A stretch of DNA of 64,000 nt from Terriglobia bacterium (lineage in GTDB: Bacteria > Acidobacteriota > Terriglobia > Bryobacterales > UBA6623). The notes below the pieces were generated by a model, which worked only from the letters and a program-made list of their open reading frames with translations, was not told the DNA's origin and did not search any database. The DNA is taken from positions 195,825-259,824 of the forward strand of contig VXMF01000036.1 of NCBI GenBank assembly GCA_009841225.1, read 5' to 3'. Made by a program: the position numbers and the translations under genes. Below, one piece after another: positions 1-8,869 of this stretch (its first letter is position 1; every line of letters starts with the position of its first letter).

Positions 1-2
1 GC

Positions 3-233
3 TCGGTTTGCTTATGCCTTCTCGCTGTCGCGGCCGCTTCCTCTACGAGTTCCCAGCAGGGACTCAGAGAAGTCGAATGGCCGCTTCCCGCCACGACGGC
101 GGCCGGAACGCCCTCACCGTGGCACTAGAGCGAGGTCGCAGCGGTCGCCACTACGGCGGAGGAAAATATCTGGCTGTTCCACCGCGGGGCGCGCCCGGTC
201 ATGGAGTTCGACCTCCTCCAACCACTTCTCTAA
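3..233 (+). pseudogene. Remnant of an exported NHL-repeat (beta-propeller) protein, 5' end off window
   Basis: Read in frame 3 from the left edge, this gives a hydrophobic signal-peptide-like start (SVCLCLLAVAAASS) followed by REVEWPLPATTAAGTPSPWH, an in-frame TAG at 126-128, and then in the same frame SEVAAVATTAEENIWLFHRG, ARPVMEFD and a stop at 231-233. The pattern W-PLP...G-V-A-V...N-W-FHRG..PV-FD matches, from memory, the first blade of secreted NHL-repeat proteins related to peptidyl-alpha-hydroxyglycine alpha-amidating lyase. Those proteins normally continue for about 300 residues, and nothing of the remainder follows here. The amber codon plus early truncation points to a decayed gene. 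The start codon probably lies just left of the window. Recognition is by motif only. Confidence 0.45.
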
Positions 234-332
234 CAAGCGGGGCTACGTCCCCCTGGTATCCCCTCCTTCCCTCACCTCAAGTAGCTCATTTCTAAGTCCG
301 TCCGACAGTCACCCGATTCCGACCCGCGGTGC

Positions 333-338
333 TAATGT
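333..338 (+). promoter_or_regulatory. Candidate -10 box TAATGT for the Tat propeller gene
   Basis: TAATGT ends 8 nt before the GTG start at 347. No ribosome-binding site lies between, so the mRNA would be leaderless or nearly so. No convincing -35 is visible. Confidence 0.3.
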
Positions 339-346
339 AGTCGCGC

Positions 347-1588
347 GTGCTTGGACCAACCCGACGCGAATTCCTCGTCGCCGCTTCGGCAGGCCTAGCC
401 GCCTCTTGCGGGGCGAGAGAGGACGCCGGTTTGCCGCCGGTTCGAACATTGACAAGTGGGCCGAAGCATCATTGGTTCGGCTACTACGACAAGCTTGAGT
501 TCGATCCCGCGAGTCGTTTGGTGCTGGGCATGGAAGTCGATTTCGAGCACCGCTCTCCCCAGGCCGACGACGAGATCCGTGTCGGCATGGTCGATCTCGA
601 GGATGGCGACCGTTGGACCGATTTGGGCAGCAGCACGGCTTGGGGCTGGCAGCAGGGCTGCATGCTGCAGTGGATTCCCGGCTCATCCAGCGAAATCATC
701 TGGAACGACCGGGAAGGCGGTGCCTACGTCAGCCGCATCCTAGACGTGGAGAGCGGAGCGACGCGCACGATCCCGTCCGCCATCTACGCGCTCTCTCCAG
801 ACGGCGCTTGGGCTGTCTCGACCGATTTCCGCAGGCTCAACGACACGCGGCCCGGCTACGGCTACGTGGGCATCCCGGATCCGAACTCCGACGTGCTAGC
901 TCCGGATGATGTCGGCATATGGAAGGTGGACCTCGCCACTGGTGAGAGAGAGCTGCTGATGTCGGTGGCTGACGCCGCAGCGATCCCGAATCCACATTCC
1001 GAGACCGCCGGCATGAAGCACTACTTCAATCACCTATTGGTCTCTCCCGATGGATCGCGCCTGATCTTCTTGCATCGCTGGCGCGCGGCGGACGGGCGGG
1101 GCCGGTTCGGCACGCGCATGTTCACGGTGGGCAGCGATGGCTCGGAGCCATACGTGCTGGATCCCTACGGCAAGACTTCGCACTTCATCTGGCGCGACCC
1201 CGAGACAGTGTTGGCTTGGGCATGGCACCCAACGCACGAGGACAAGTTCTACCTATATCGGGACCGCACGGAGGAGACGGAAGTCATCGGCCCCGACGTG
1301 ATGCCGCTAAACGGCCATTGCACCTACCTGCCGGGAAACGCGTGGATCCTAAACGACACCTACCCGGACGAGGATCGCCTGCAGCATCCTTACCTTTACG
1401 AGGTCAGCAGCGGCCGCCGCGTGCCGCTGGGCCACTTCTGCTCCCCCGTCGAGTATCAGGGCGAGTGGCGTTGTGACACCCACCCGAGGTTCAGCCCGGA
1501 CGGCACCAAGGTGGTCATCGATTCGCCGCACAACGGCGAGGGACGGCAATTGCACCTAATCGAAATTTCCGGGATCGTGCGCGCTTGA
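347..1588 (+). CDS. Tat-exported lipoprotein with WD40/TolB-like beta-propeller, oligogalacturonate-lyase-like
   Basis: This is a 413-residue protein starting at GTG. The N-terminus carries a twin-arginine signal (TRREFLVAASAG) running into a Cys at about residue 21, so a Tat-exported lipoprotein is likely. The rest consists of repeated propeller-like strands with S-P-D-G turns (for example LSPDGAWAVSTDF, VSPDGSRLIFLHRW and FSPDGTKVVIDSP). The opening GPKHHWFGYYDKLEFDP segment resembles a family of exported propellers annotated as oligogalacturonate-lyase-like or TolB-like in Planctomycetota and Bacteroidota. No catalytic residues can be assigned by eye. The kdgD-like gene follows 49 nt downstream on the same strand, so the pair may act together in uronate or sugar-acid use (inference). 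Start choice rests on the Tat motif and the preceding -10 box. Confidence 0.65.
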   Translation: MLGPTRREFLVAASAGLAASCGAREDAGLPPVRTLTSGPKHHWFGYYDKLEFDPASRLVLGMEVDFEHRSPQADDEIRVGMVDLEDGDRWTDLGSSTAWGWQQGCMLQWIPGSSSEIIWNDREGGAYVSRILDVESGATRTIPSAIYALSPDGAWAVSTDFRRLNDTRPGYGYVGIPDPNSDVLAPDDVGIWKVDLATGERELLMSVADAAAIPNPHSETAGMKHYFNHLLVSPDGSRLIFLHRWRAADGRGRFGTRMFTVGSDGSEPYVLDPYGKTSHFIWRDPETVLAWAWHPTHEDKFYLYRDRTEETEVIGPDVMPLNGHCTYLPGNAWILNDTYPDEDRLQHPYLYEVSSGRRVPLGHFCSPVEYQGEWRCDTHPRFSPDGTKVVIDSPHNGEGRQLHLIEISGIVRA

Positions 1589-1637
1589 GCGGCACACGGG
1601 ATTCGCTTCCCGAGGTGCCGAAATCGCCGGTGCGACA

Positions 1638-2552
1638 ATGGATTTCATGACGCCGACTGAACTGCGCTCGCGGCTGGAGGGCGTGATCGCTTTCCCGGTC
1701 ACCAACTTCAAGTCCGACTACTCGCTGGACATCGACGCGTACCGCACCAACGTCGCCGAGATGGTGAAATTCCCGCTCTGCGCGGTGGTCGCCGCTGGCG
1801 GCACGGGAGAGCTGTACTCGGTGACGCCAGAGGAGCACCTGCAGCTGGTGGAAGCCACAGTGGCAGAAGTCGGGGACAAGACCGCGGTGCTGGCCGGGGT
1901 AGGGTTCGGCGGCGGGCTGTCGGTCGAGCTCGCGCGCAAGGCCCAAGAGGCGGGCGCCCACGGCATCTTGATGTTTCCACCCTACTACCCGAATGCCGAT
2001 TTCGAGGGACTGCTGCGCTATTACAAGGCGATTGGCGAGGCGGTAGACCTAGGCCTGTTCTTGTATTCGCGAGACACCGTCAACTTGAGTCCGTCGCAGG
2101 TCTTCCGGCTGGCGTCCGAAATCCCGAACCTGATCGCGCTCAAGGAAGGGCAGGGCGACATTCGCAACTACCAGCGCGTCATGGAGCGCTGCGGCGACAA
2201 GCTGCACTGGATCGGCGGGATCGGCGACGACATGGTCCCCGGCTACTACTCCATCGGCGTGCGCACCTACACCTCGAGCATCGCCACCATCGCCCCGCGG
2301 CTTTCGTTGCAGCTGCACGAGCGGGCCTCGATGCTCGACTCCCCCAGCCTAGGCCGGCTGATGCGCAACTACGTGCTGCCCCTGTACGCCATGCGCGCCC
2401 GTCGCAAGGGCTATGAGGTCAGCATCATGAAGAAGGCAATGGAGATCCTGGGCAAGCCGGCGGGCCCGGTCCGGCCTCCCCTGCCGGAGGTGCGGCCGGA
2501 AGAGGTGAAGGAGCTGGAGTCTCTCATGGCCCGCTACGAGCCCGTCCTGTGA
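1638..2552 (+). CDS. kdgD: 5-dehydro-4-deoxyglucarate dehydratase (KdgD), DHDPS/NAL family
   Basis: This is a 304-residue cytoplasmic TIM-barrel lyase predicted to convert 5-dehydro-4-deoxy-D-glucarate to 2-oxoglutarate semialdehyde, water and CO2 in glucarate/galactarate catabolism. Family hallmarks are the oxoacid-binding AGGTGELYSV loop (around residues 53-62), the catalytic Tyr in LFLYSRD (Y143), and the Schiff-base Lys in IALKEGQGD (K169). The C-terminal RRKGYEVSIMKKA...GPVRPPL block is typical of KdgD rather than DapA. Length matches the family (about 300). It lies 49 nt after the Tat propeller gene and is probably co-transcribed. Another member of the DHDPS superfamily with a different oxoacid substrate cannot be excluded. 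Confidence 0.8.
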   Translation: MDFMTPTELRSRLEGVIAFPVTNFKSDYSLDIDAYRTNVAEMVKFPLCAVVAAGGTGELYSVTPEEHLQLVEATVAEVGDKTAVLAGVGFGGGLSVELARKAQEAGAHGILMFPPYYPNADFEGLLRYYKAIGEAVDLGLFLYSRDTVNLSPSQVFRLASEIPNLIALKEGQGDIRNYQRVMERCGDKLHWIGGIGDDMVPGYYSIGVRTYTSSIATIAPRLSLQLHERASMLDSPSLGRLMRNYVLPLYAMRARRKGYEVSIMKKAMEILGKPAGPVRPPLPEVRPEEVKELESLMARYEPVL

Positions 2553-2556
2553 GGCT

Positions 2557-5500
2557 TCAGCACCGCTGCCGGTCAGCAGTCGCGACATCGTGTAGCGTCA
2601 CGACGCCGAGACGGATCCAGTTGATTCCAACCCCGAGTACGCGCATGTCTTGGCCGGCTACGGCCGCGGCATACGAATCGAGTTGGCTGCGGTACTTCTG
2701 GAAGGCTTCGGCAGGATCGTCGATGTTGTCAGACTTGTGATCGATGACCCAGACGCCATCTGGGGAAGAAGCGATCAGGTCAGCGGTTCCCGAAACGACC
2801 GAACCGCTCCCGTCCAGCATCAGCAGGGGCCATTCTCTGAGCACCTCCTGAGTGCCGATTCGGTTGAGCCACGACTCGAATCGCTCCACGGCGGCGGCGA
2901 TCGCCGAGACCGCGCTCGCACTCGCCTCGACACCGGTCAGCTCTGGAATCCGCGGGGCTAGATCCGGCCGGCTGCCGAGCACTTCGAAGCAGCGGTGCAG
3001 GAACGTGCCGAGCTCAGTGCTGAACAGGTTAACGTTCAGGGCCAGTCCGTCGCCGTAGCGTTCGTGGCGCACTGGAATGGGGTACTCGTATGTGTCGCCT
3101 ATTTCAGACGGCATGCGCGAGTCGGGTGTCAACTCGCTCGGTACACGCTCGGGCCGGATCGCCCGCCGGCCCGTGACCGGTAGCTCTCTTTGCTCTGCGG
3201 GGTCGCCGGAAGACACTGATTCGGGGAGTTCTACATATCCCTTGGACGCTAGGCAGGGAATCTTCTCGCCATCGACTACAAGCGTTGGGTTTCTCTCGTC
3301 AGCGTCCGTAACGTAGTCCCTATCAAGCCGGCAGTGATTGCGCAGCAGTGACCAGAAACTACTCCTGGGAGGGACCTTCTCGGCCAACTGATTCCCGAGG
3401 TCCTGCAAGATGTTCCTTGCAACTGCCTCCGGCTGCTCATACAAGGACTGATTCCCACTGTGCAGCGCTTCAGCGATCCGCCCAAGGACTCCAACCTCGT
3501 CTTGCCATCGTTTCTCAAGGTACTCGGGCCATTCCAAGATCAAACGGTCCCGAGCTCGGGTGATCGCCACGTAGAGTAGGCGGCGAGCCTCGGTCTCGGC
3601 AGCTGCGCGGAGAGCGATTCGCGCCAACACATTTCGTTCCGGACTTGCGTAGTTCGGCCAGTAGTTGATGCGTACCTGCTGCAGCAGGCGGGATAGGTCG
3701 CCAAAGGACTCGTATCCAAGTGCCAGCTCTGGAAGACGCGCTCCGAACTCGTGATCCAGTTGGCAGACCGCTACAACCGGCCATTCGAGCCCCTTCGAGC
3801 TATGCCATGTGCGCAGCACAACGGCGTCTTCGTCCAACACCTTCTTCTCGGGCTGACGGTCGTCCTGCTCGGCTTTCGCCTTCAGCCAGGCGAGAAACGT
3901 CTGGATGCCCGATCCGTGGTAGCCCCCGTGGGCGAGTGCTTCGCGGTTTGAGTTCATGAACTCGGCGGCCAAGCCCATCAGATGGACGAGGTTCGCCCGG
4001 GACTGTTCGCCATCCGGCCAGAGCGCGACATGGTCGAACAGTTTCATGGCCGCCAGCGTATCCGCAACCAGCGCATAAATGGTCCGGTCCGCGACTCCTT
4101 CCGCCAGAGCATCGAGCTTGCGAAGCAAGGGGTCCTCGACCCGGTCCTGCTCGATGATCTGGCGCAGGCCTTCCTCCAAGCTCAGCGAGCCCAGCTCTGT
4201 GACGGCGAGATAGAGCGCTGCGTGCCGGTCGGCGGAATTGGCGAGGTACGACAGTGCGTACCAAGCGAGTTGCACTGCCCGCGACTGCAGCCATCCGTCC
4301 TCGGTACAGTTCACTTGCAAGCCCAAAGCGCGCAGCATGGCTGCGTACGTCGCTAGCGCCGCGTGTGTCTGGCACAACACTGCGATATCGCCGCCGCGCA
4401 ATCTGCGCGGGCGCTTGGTCTCTGGGTCGATCACTCTTTGGTTGGGGTCAGCGAGCAACTGCCGGATTCGCTCGCCAATCGTGTAGGCTCTGGCCCGGCG
4501 ACCGCCGGACCTGGTGTTGATTCGGAACCACACGATTTCCAGCGGCTCCATCGGGCTGGCCGGTGCTTGGGGCTGCAACGGCGCGTACTTGGGCTTGGAC
4601 GGAAACAGCGCCCGCCCGAAGGCGTTGATGGCGTGCATCAATCGCGGCTGCGAGCGCCAGTTGTGGGTCAGGGGGCTGGCGTCCTTCAGATTGTTGTTGA
4701 TCAACGCTTCGAAGAGGCGTGGGTCGGCACCTTGGAAGCCCATGATGGCTTGCTTGAGATCACCGACGACCAACGTCGGGACGCCGGCATCCCGCAGCAT
4801 CCACAGCAGCTCGAACTGGAGTGGGTTAGTGTCCTGAAATTCGTCCACAACCATGCAGTCGATGCGCCCGGCCAGCGTGGCCAGCACATCCGGCTGCGTG
4901 CGCAGCAGGCGGCCCGCCATCGAGATCATGTCGTCGTAGTCGACCAAGCCAGCCTGCCGCTTCGCGTCATCGTAGTGCTGCAGAGCTCCGTTACCGGCGC
5001 TCAGCAACGCGGTGACATGTTCGATCGCGTGGTCGCGGAGTCCTGGATGGTCGTGCAAGCGTGCAGCGGCCTCTTTCACTCGGTAGGCTAGGGCGTCGTA
5101 CCGCTCCGGCAACTTTAGGCGCTTGTTCGATGTGCGCAGCGTCCTGAGCGCTTGCCACAGTTTCCAGTCGCTTCCTAGTGCGTCGCTGTGCAAGGCTCGG
5201 GTGAGGTTGCGAAAGTCGCGGAAGAAGTCCTCGCGGGCAGCCGCGCTCGCACCGTACGCGCGGTCCATGCACTCGGGAAACTCCCGCAGCAGCGCGGAGA
5301 CTGCATCCCGCAACGTCTCGCGGATCTTTTCTTCGTTTGCGGTTCTTCCGTAGCTTTCGATCAGGCGCTCCGCGGTATTCGAAATCAGTCGATCTGTTCT
5401 GCCATCTGAATTGGCGCCAATCGAGCGGAGGATCCCGATCACAGCCAGAACGTCGTCTCGAAAGACGTCGACCGCAGCGCGATTGTTGGGAACGTCGTAG

Positions 5501-5910
5501 GAATACCCGAATGCTTCCAACCGCTCTGCGATCTTGTCGGCCGTGTCTGTGCGCGCAAGCGCTCGACGTATCAGCGTGCTCTGTTCGTAGTCGTTCAAGA
5601 GCCGTGGCTTTGGTGAAGCGCCGGCATCAAAGGCGAACTCGGCGAGCACTCGCAAGCCGAAGCCGTGGATGGTGGTGATGTAGGCCTCCGACAGGCGCAA
5701 CGCTTCATCGACGCGCCCCAGGTCCAGCAACTTCGAGCTGATCCTCTCGCGCAGCTCGGTGGCGGCTGCCTCGGTATACGTGACAGCCATGATCTTCTCG
5801 GGAGCGACCTTGCCTGAGGCGACCCACTCCCCTAACCTCTGCTGGATCGCAAAGGTCTTGCCGGAGCCGGCCCCGGCAGGAACGATGCTCAGTCGTTGCA
5901 GAGGTGTCAT
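2557..5910 (-). CDS. addA: AddA-like UvrD-family helicase/nuclease (double-strand break repair)
   Basis: This is a 1117-residue superfamily 1A helicase with a C-terminal RecB-type nuclease. Visible motifs in order: Walker A GAGSGKT (13-19), motif Ia TYTEAAATELRERI (44-57), Walker B VVDEFQD (354-360), motif III GDLKQAIMGFQG (383-394), motif IV NWRSQPRLM (417-425), motif V WHSSKGLEWPVV (about 700), and motif VI LLYVAITRARDRLI (about 780). A PD-(D/E)XK nuclease follows, with GTADLI and VIDHKSDN near 1045-1060. Size and domain order fit AddA. The ATG overlaps the stop of the upstream addB-like gene by 4 nt (ATGA), so translation is probably coupled. The pair would resect double-strand DNA ends for RecA loading. 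The stop lies 4 nt from that of kdgD, tail to tail. Confidence 0.85.
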   Translation of the reverse strand: MTPLQRLSIVPAGAGSGKTFAIQQRLGEWVASGKVAPEKIMAVTYTEAAATELRERISSKLLDLGRVDEALRLSEAYITTIHGFGLRVLAEFAFDAGASPKPRLLNDYEQSTLIRRALARTDTADKIAERLEAFGYSYDVPNNRAAVDVFRDDVLAVIGILRSIGANSDGRTDRLISNTAERLIESYGRTANEEKIRETLRDAVSALLREFPECMDRAYGASAAAREDFFRDFRNLTRALHSDALGSDWKLWQALRTLRTSNKRLKLPERYDALAYRVKEAAARLHDHPGLRDHAIEHVTALLSAGNGALQHYDDAKRQAGLVDYDDMISMAGRLLRTQPDVLATLAGRIDCMVVDEFQDTNPLQFELLWMLRDAGVPTLVVGDLKQAIMGFQGADPRLFEALINNNLKDASPLTHNWRSQPRLMHAINAFGRALFPSKPKYAPLQPQAPASPMEPLEIVWFRINTRSGGRRARAYTIGERIRQLLADPNQRVIDPETKRPRRLRGGDIAVLCQTHAALATYAAMLRALGLQVNCTEDGWLQSRAVQLAWYALSYLANSADRHAALYLAVTELGSLSLEEGLRQIIEQDRVEDPLLRKLDALAEGVADRTIYALVADTLAAMKLFDHVALWPDGEQSRANLVHLMGLAAEFMNSNREALAHGGYHGSGIQTFLAWLKAKAEQDDRQPEKKVLDEDAVVLRTWHSSKGLEWPVVAVCQLDHEFGARLPELALGYESFGDLSRLLQQVRINYWPNYASPERNVLARIALRAAAETEARRLLYVAITRARDRLILEWPEYLEKRWQDEVGVLGRIAEALHSGNQSLYEQPEAVARNILQDLGNQLAEKVPPRSSFWSLLRNHCRLDRDYVTDADERNPTLVVDGEKIPCLASKGYVELPESVSSGDPAEQRELPVTGRRAIRPERVPSELTPDSRMPSEIGDTYEYPIPVRHERYGDGLALNVNLFSTELGTFLHRCFEVLGSRPDLAPRIPELTGVEASASAVSAIAAAVERFESWLNRIGTQEVLREWPLLMLDGSGSVVSGTADLIASSPDGVWVIDHKSDNIDDPAEAFQKYRSQLDSYAAAVAGQDMRVLGVGINWIRLGVVTLHDVATADRQRC

Positions 5911-8687
5911 GAATCCCGAGCAGCTGCCTCTGCAGCGAACAACTCAACGAGTGGACTGACGTCCAATGCGAAGGCGGTGACTCCCCAGTCCTTCTTGAAT
6001 GCCTCCCGGTCGCCTCGGTAGTTCATCTCAATTTCGCCTTTTCGCACCTGCCCCAGATGGTCGCGAATCTTGCCGATGGCCCCCTCCGCAACGTCGCCTT
6101 CAATAGCGCGCCAGTCAGTGACCCGGTTGGGACCCGGAGGCTCGGAATCGGAGAGGCAGACTTCGTCGCGCATGGTGAAGTAGACAATCCCGATGTTCGC
6201 GGGGGTGACCGGCGCTTTGGAGAGCGAAGCGCCGACCGACTGGTCCAGCTCGGACTCGCGGCGGGCCTGGATTCCCCCGTTCCGGACCATCTCGCGGTAT
6301 AGGCTTGCCTGGCTCTCATAGCCTCGCTCCATCCGGATGCGTCGGTCGTAAGACTTGGACCACTTGTAGTCCACGATCAGCGCGTCGTCGTGGCCTATCC
6401 CTAGGACGAGATCGGCTTTGCCGACTACCGGGATGTCCAGCGCCTCGCCTCGAAGCCACTGCTCATTGCCGAGGACGGTTGCCCCGAGCTCGTCCAGCAC
6501 CCTTCGCCACGCCTTCGCTGCGCGGGCGGTCCCTGCGGCCAGTTCGCGCCGCTCGACGCGCCAGTGTGGGCTGCGGAAGAACGGGGCGTGCTGCTGGATG
6601 CGCCCCTCCAGTGCGGCCGCGACGCGTCCTTCGATCTCCTCGTCTTTGAGCAGTCCTAGTCCGGGAGGGAACAAATCCTCGAAGACTCCGTGGGCTAGGT
6701 TGCCCAATACGGCTGGATCGGCTGCCTCGGGAGCCCACTGAAGAGGCTCGGCCTGGACTCTGCGGAGCAGCCACGCCAGGGGCGAGACGAGCAGGGTCTC
6801 GAGACTGCTGGGAGATTCCGGGCGGAGGTTGCCAGCTTTGTCGGTCCGCAGGGCCAGCAGGTCCCGACCAAACCGGAGCCCTGCGCTGTAAAGCTCTGTC
6901 GGTGGAGTCGGCGCGCAACTCTTGGCGCGGGCTACATGGCGAATCCGCCTGCGGTCAGTTGCCGAGTCCAACGTGGCGACCAAGCTGGTCGCTGTTCCGG
7001 GCGGGGAGAGCAGGCGCTTGATGAACGCCAAGCTGTCGGACGCAGCTTCGATCATGCCGTCTGGGCTCCTATGCGGCACAAAGAACGTCGCGGTGCCGGA
7101 TACCGCCCCGAGTTGCCTGCGGAAGAGCCTCCGCAGGCGGAATTGACGCTCTGCTCTCGACTCGAGCCGGAGACCGAGGTTGTTCCTGATCGCCTCGCGA
7201 TCCGCTTCAGAGAGCACGGAAGAGGTGCCTAAGCGGCTTGGATAGTGTCCATGGGAGAAGCCCAGCACGAACAGGTGCTGCACCGGTCGCCAAGGCTCGT
7301 CCCCCTCCCGCCAGACGGTGACTCCCTCGAGATTGTGGTTGGGGCTGGCCCCGGCCGAGATGAGGGTTGGATTGACTGCTCGCCGCAGGGAGGCCCAGTC
7401 GACCGCCCGCGCTCCTGCCAATTCGCCGCGTACGCGTTCCACGCCTTCCCGCGCCCGCTGTGCGTGCGCCGCGAAGCGGTCCCCGCCGTCCAGCAGTGAC
7501 GCGAAGTCGGCCAAGGCATCCGAGAGTGTCGACGGCTCGGTGTCGCCAGCTAGGAGTAGCTCGCGCATCCGCTCCGCGGGCTTGCCGCGTCGGCTCGGCA
7601 GGCGCGGCTCGTAATCGCCGTCCATGACGGCTTGGGCCATCTGGGCACCGTCTTCAGCGGGCCACGGCATCAGCCGAGAAGAGAAGCAGACCGCGAGCGC
7701 CATTGCCGGCGCGGGTTTCTGTCGACAGAACAGAAAGTGGAACACCGCTTCGTTGCCGAGATCGCGCTGCCAGCGCTCGCTGACCAGGCCGGACAGTGGC
7801 AGGCCCCCCAGCCCGAACGCATCCTCAAGAGCAACGCTGTACTCGAAGCTGTCCGGAACTAGCAGGCCTATGGACTGTGGCGACAGTGCCGGGTCGGCCG
7901 CCAGCAACTGCTGCGCCATCCCAGCCGCGGTCTCGGCTTCTTGGTAGAAGTCGCGCACCCGCACCCATTGGGTGGTCCCGTCCGCCACGGCCGTGACATC
8001 CCCCCGTTCGAACAGGCTGCGTTGCAGGATGCCAAGTGCCGAGTCCGAAACGGCGCTGCGACGCTCCTGAAGGCAAGCCTGGAGAGTCTGGGACAGCTCT
8101 TCGTCCGGTGTCACGCCAGCCATGGCGGCGTCAGCGTTGAGCCTGTCGATCAGTGCGTCCTGCCAGCGAGACACGTGTGGCAACTCGTTGACGTGATGCA
8201 CGCAGAGCGGCTGGCACACCTGTTCGGAATCCGCTTGCAGCAAGCGCCTGATCACTTCCAGATCGGCAGGCAGGCACGCTTCGAGCTGGCGGTAGAGCCG
8301 CTTGAGGTCGCCGATCATGCGTCGCGGACGATCGGCTAGAGCCGAGACTTCTAGGTTCGCGAGCGCCGTCTTGGGGTCCGAGGCCGAGACTACGTCTGCG
8401 AATTCCCGGTGCAGTGCCCGGGTGGTCTCGGCTGGGGCGGCATCGAGGCTCTCCTGCCAAAACGCCCCGTCGACTCTTGCCAGGGCTTGCTCGAATTCGG
8501 CTTCGTCTGCTAGTGGTGCCGGAATGAAGTATGCGTCCCGTGCCCGGCTCAACAGGTCGTGCCACGTCCCGACGGCGATCCCAGATCGCGCCCGGGTGGT
8601 TGCCAGCAGGCGTCGCAACCGTCGACCGGCGCTGGCGTCTGGCACCAGCAGGAACTGAATCGCGCGTTTCTGCGATTTGTCGCTCAT
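5907..8687 (-). CDS. addB: AddB-like partner subunit with C-terminal PD-(D/E)XK nuclease
   Basis: This is a 926-residue protein immediately upstream of, and overlapping by 4 nt, the addA-like gene. The C-terminus has a RecB-type nuclease: GKADLVLG at about 757 and ALIVDYKWSK at about 768-777, followed by the QxxxY-like ESQASLYREM. The helicase part is degenerate: where a Walker A loop would be expected near the N-terminus there is LLVPDASAGRRLRRLL, with no GKT/GKS. I see no C-x2-C-x5-C arrangement like that in the Fe-S-binding AddB of Bacillus. It is therefore best viewed as an AddB/RecC-type scaffold plus nuclease, as in alphaproteobacterial AddB. Assignment rests on the nuclease motifs, size and gene order. 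Confidence 0.75.
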   Translation of the reverse strand: MSDKSQKRAIQFLLVPDASAGRRLRRLLATTRARSGIAVGTWHDLLSRARDAYFIPAPLADEAEFEQALARVDGAFWQESLDAAPAETTRALHREFADVVSASDPKTALANLEVSALADRPRRMIGDLKRLYRQLEACLPADLEVIRRLLQADSEQVCQPLCVHHVNELPHVSRWQDALIDRLNADAAMAGVTPDEELSQTLQACLQERRSAVSDSALGILQRSLFERGDVTAVADGTTQWVRVRDFYQEAETAAGMAQQLLAADPALSPQSIGLLVPDSFEYSVALEDAFGLGGLPLSGLVSERWQRDLGNEAVFHFLFCRQKPAPAMALAVCFSSRLMPWPAEDGAQMAQAVMDGDYEPRLPSRRGKPAERMRELLLAGDTEPSTLSDALADFASLLDGGDRFAAHAQRAREGVERVRGELAGARAVDWASLRRAVNPTLISAGASPNHNLEGVTVWREGDEPWRPVQHLFVLGFSHGHYPSRLGTSSVLSEADREAIRNNLGLRLESRAERQFRLRRLFRRQLGAVSGTATFFVPHRSPDGMIEAASDSLAFIKRLLSPPGTATSLVATLDSATDRRRIRHVARAKSCAPTPPTELYSAGLRFGRDLLALRTDKAGNLRPESPSSLETLLVSPLAWLLRRVQAEPLQWAPEAADPAVLGNLAHGVFEDLFPPGLGLLKDEEIEGRVAAALEGRIQQHAPFFRSPHWRVERRELAAGTARAAKAWRRVLDELGATVLGNEQWLRGEALDIPVVGKADLVLGIGHDDALIVDYKWSKSYDRRIRMERGYESQASLYREMVRNGGIQARRESELDQSVGASLSKAPVTPANIGIVYFTMRDEVCLSDSEPPGPNRVTDWRAIEGDVAEGAIGKIRDHLGQVRKGEIEMNYRGDREAFKKDWGVTAFALDVSPLVELFAAEAAARDS

Positions 8688-8750
8688 GCGTCTTGGTCAC
8701 GATGCTGCCACGGAGGTCAATCGCCGTCGATGGCTCGCTGATCAGGAACT

Positions 8751-8840
8751 AGTCTTAAGCATATATCATTAAGAGGAATTAAAGTAAAAGTTACTATAAT
8801 TGAAGAGATTATTTGGTGAATATTTCATGGATAAACTGGC
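8751..8840. other. AT-rich island between the aminotransferase and addB
   Basis: Only 24 of these 90 bases are G or C, in a window that is otherwise strongly GC-rich. It contains no ORF and sits upstream of addB. It may be a promoter/UP-element region or a foreign or non-coding relic. Confidence 0.6.
8760..8788 (-). promoter_or_regulatory. Candidate sigma-70 promoter for addB-addA
   Basis: On the minus strand, TTTACT (8788-8783) and TATATG (8765-8760) are separated by exactly 17 nt inside the AT-rich island. Transcription would start near 8753, giving a leader of about 65 nt to the addB ATG at 8687. Confidence 0.4.
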
Positions 8841-8869
8841 TCGCTGACGACACTCGCAGGACTCGCTAC

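Noticed and set aside
8..295. 95-codon ORF at the left edge
   Set aside because: It is low-complexity and unrecognisable, and overlaps the frame that reads as an NHL remnant.
2549..5091. Several plus-strand ORFs opposite addA
   Set aside because: They are shadows of the helicase gene, whose motifs I, Ia, II, III, IV, V and VI and nuclease motif are continuous on the minus strand.
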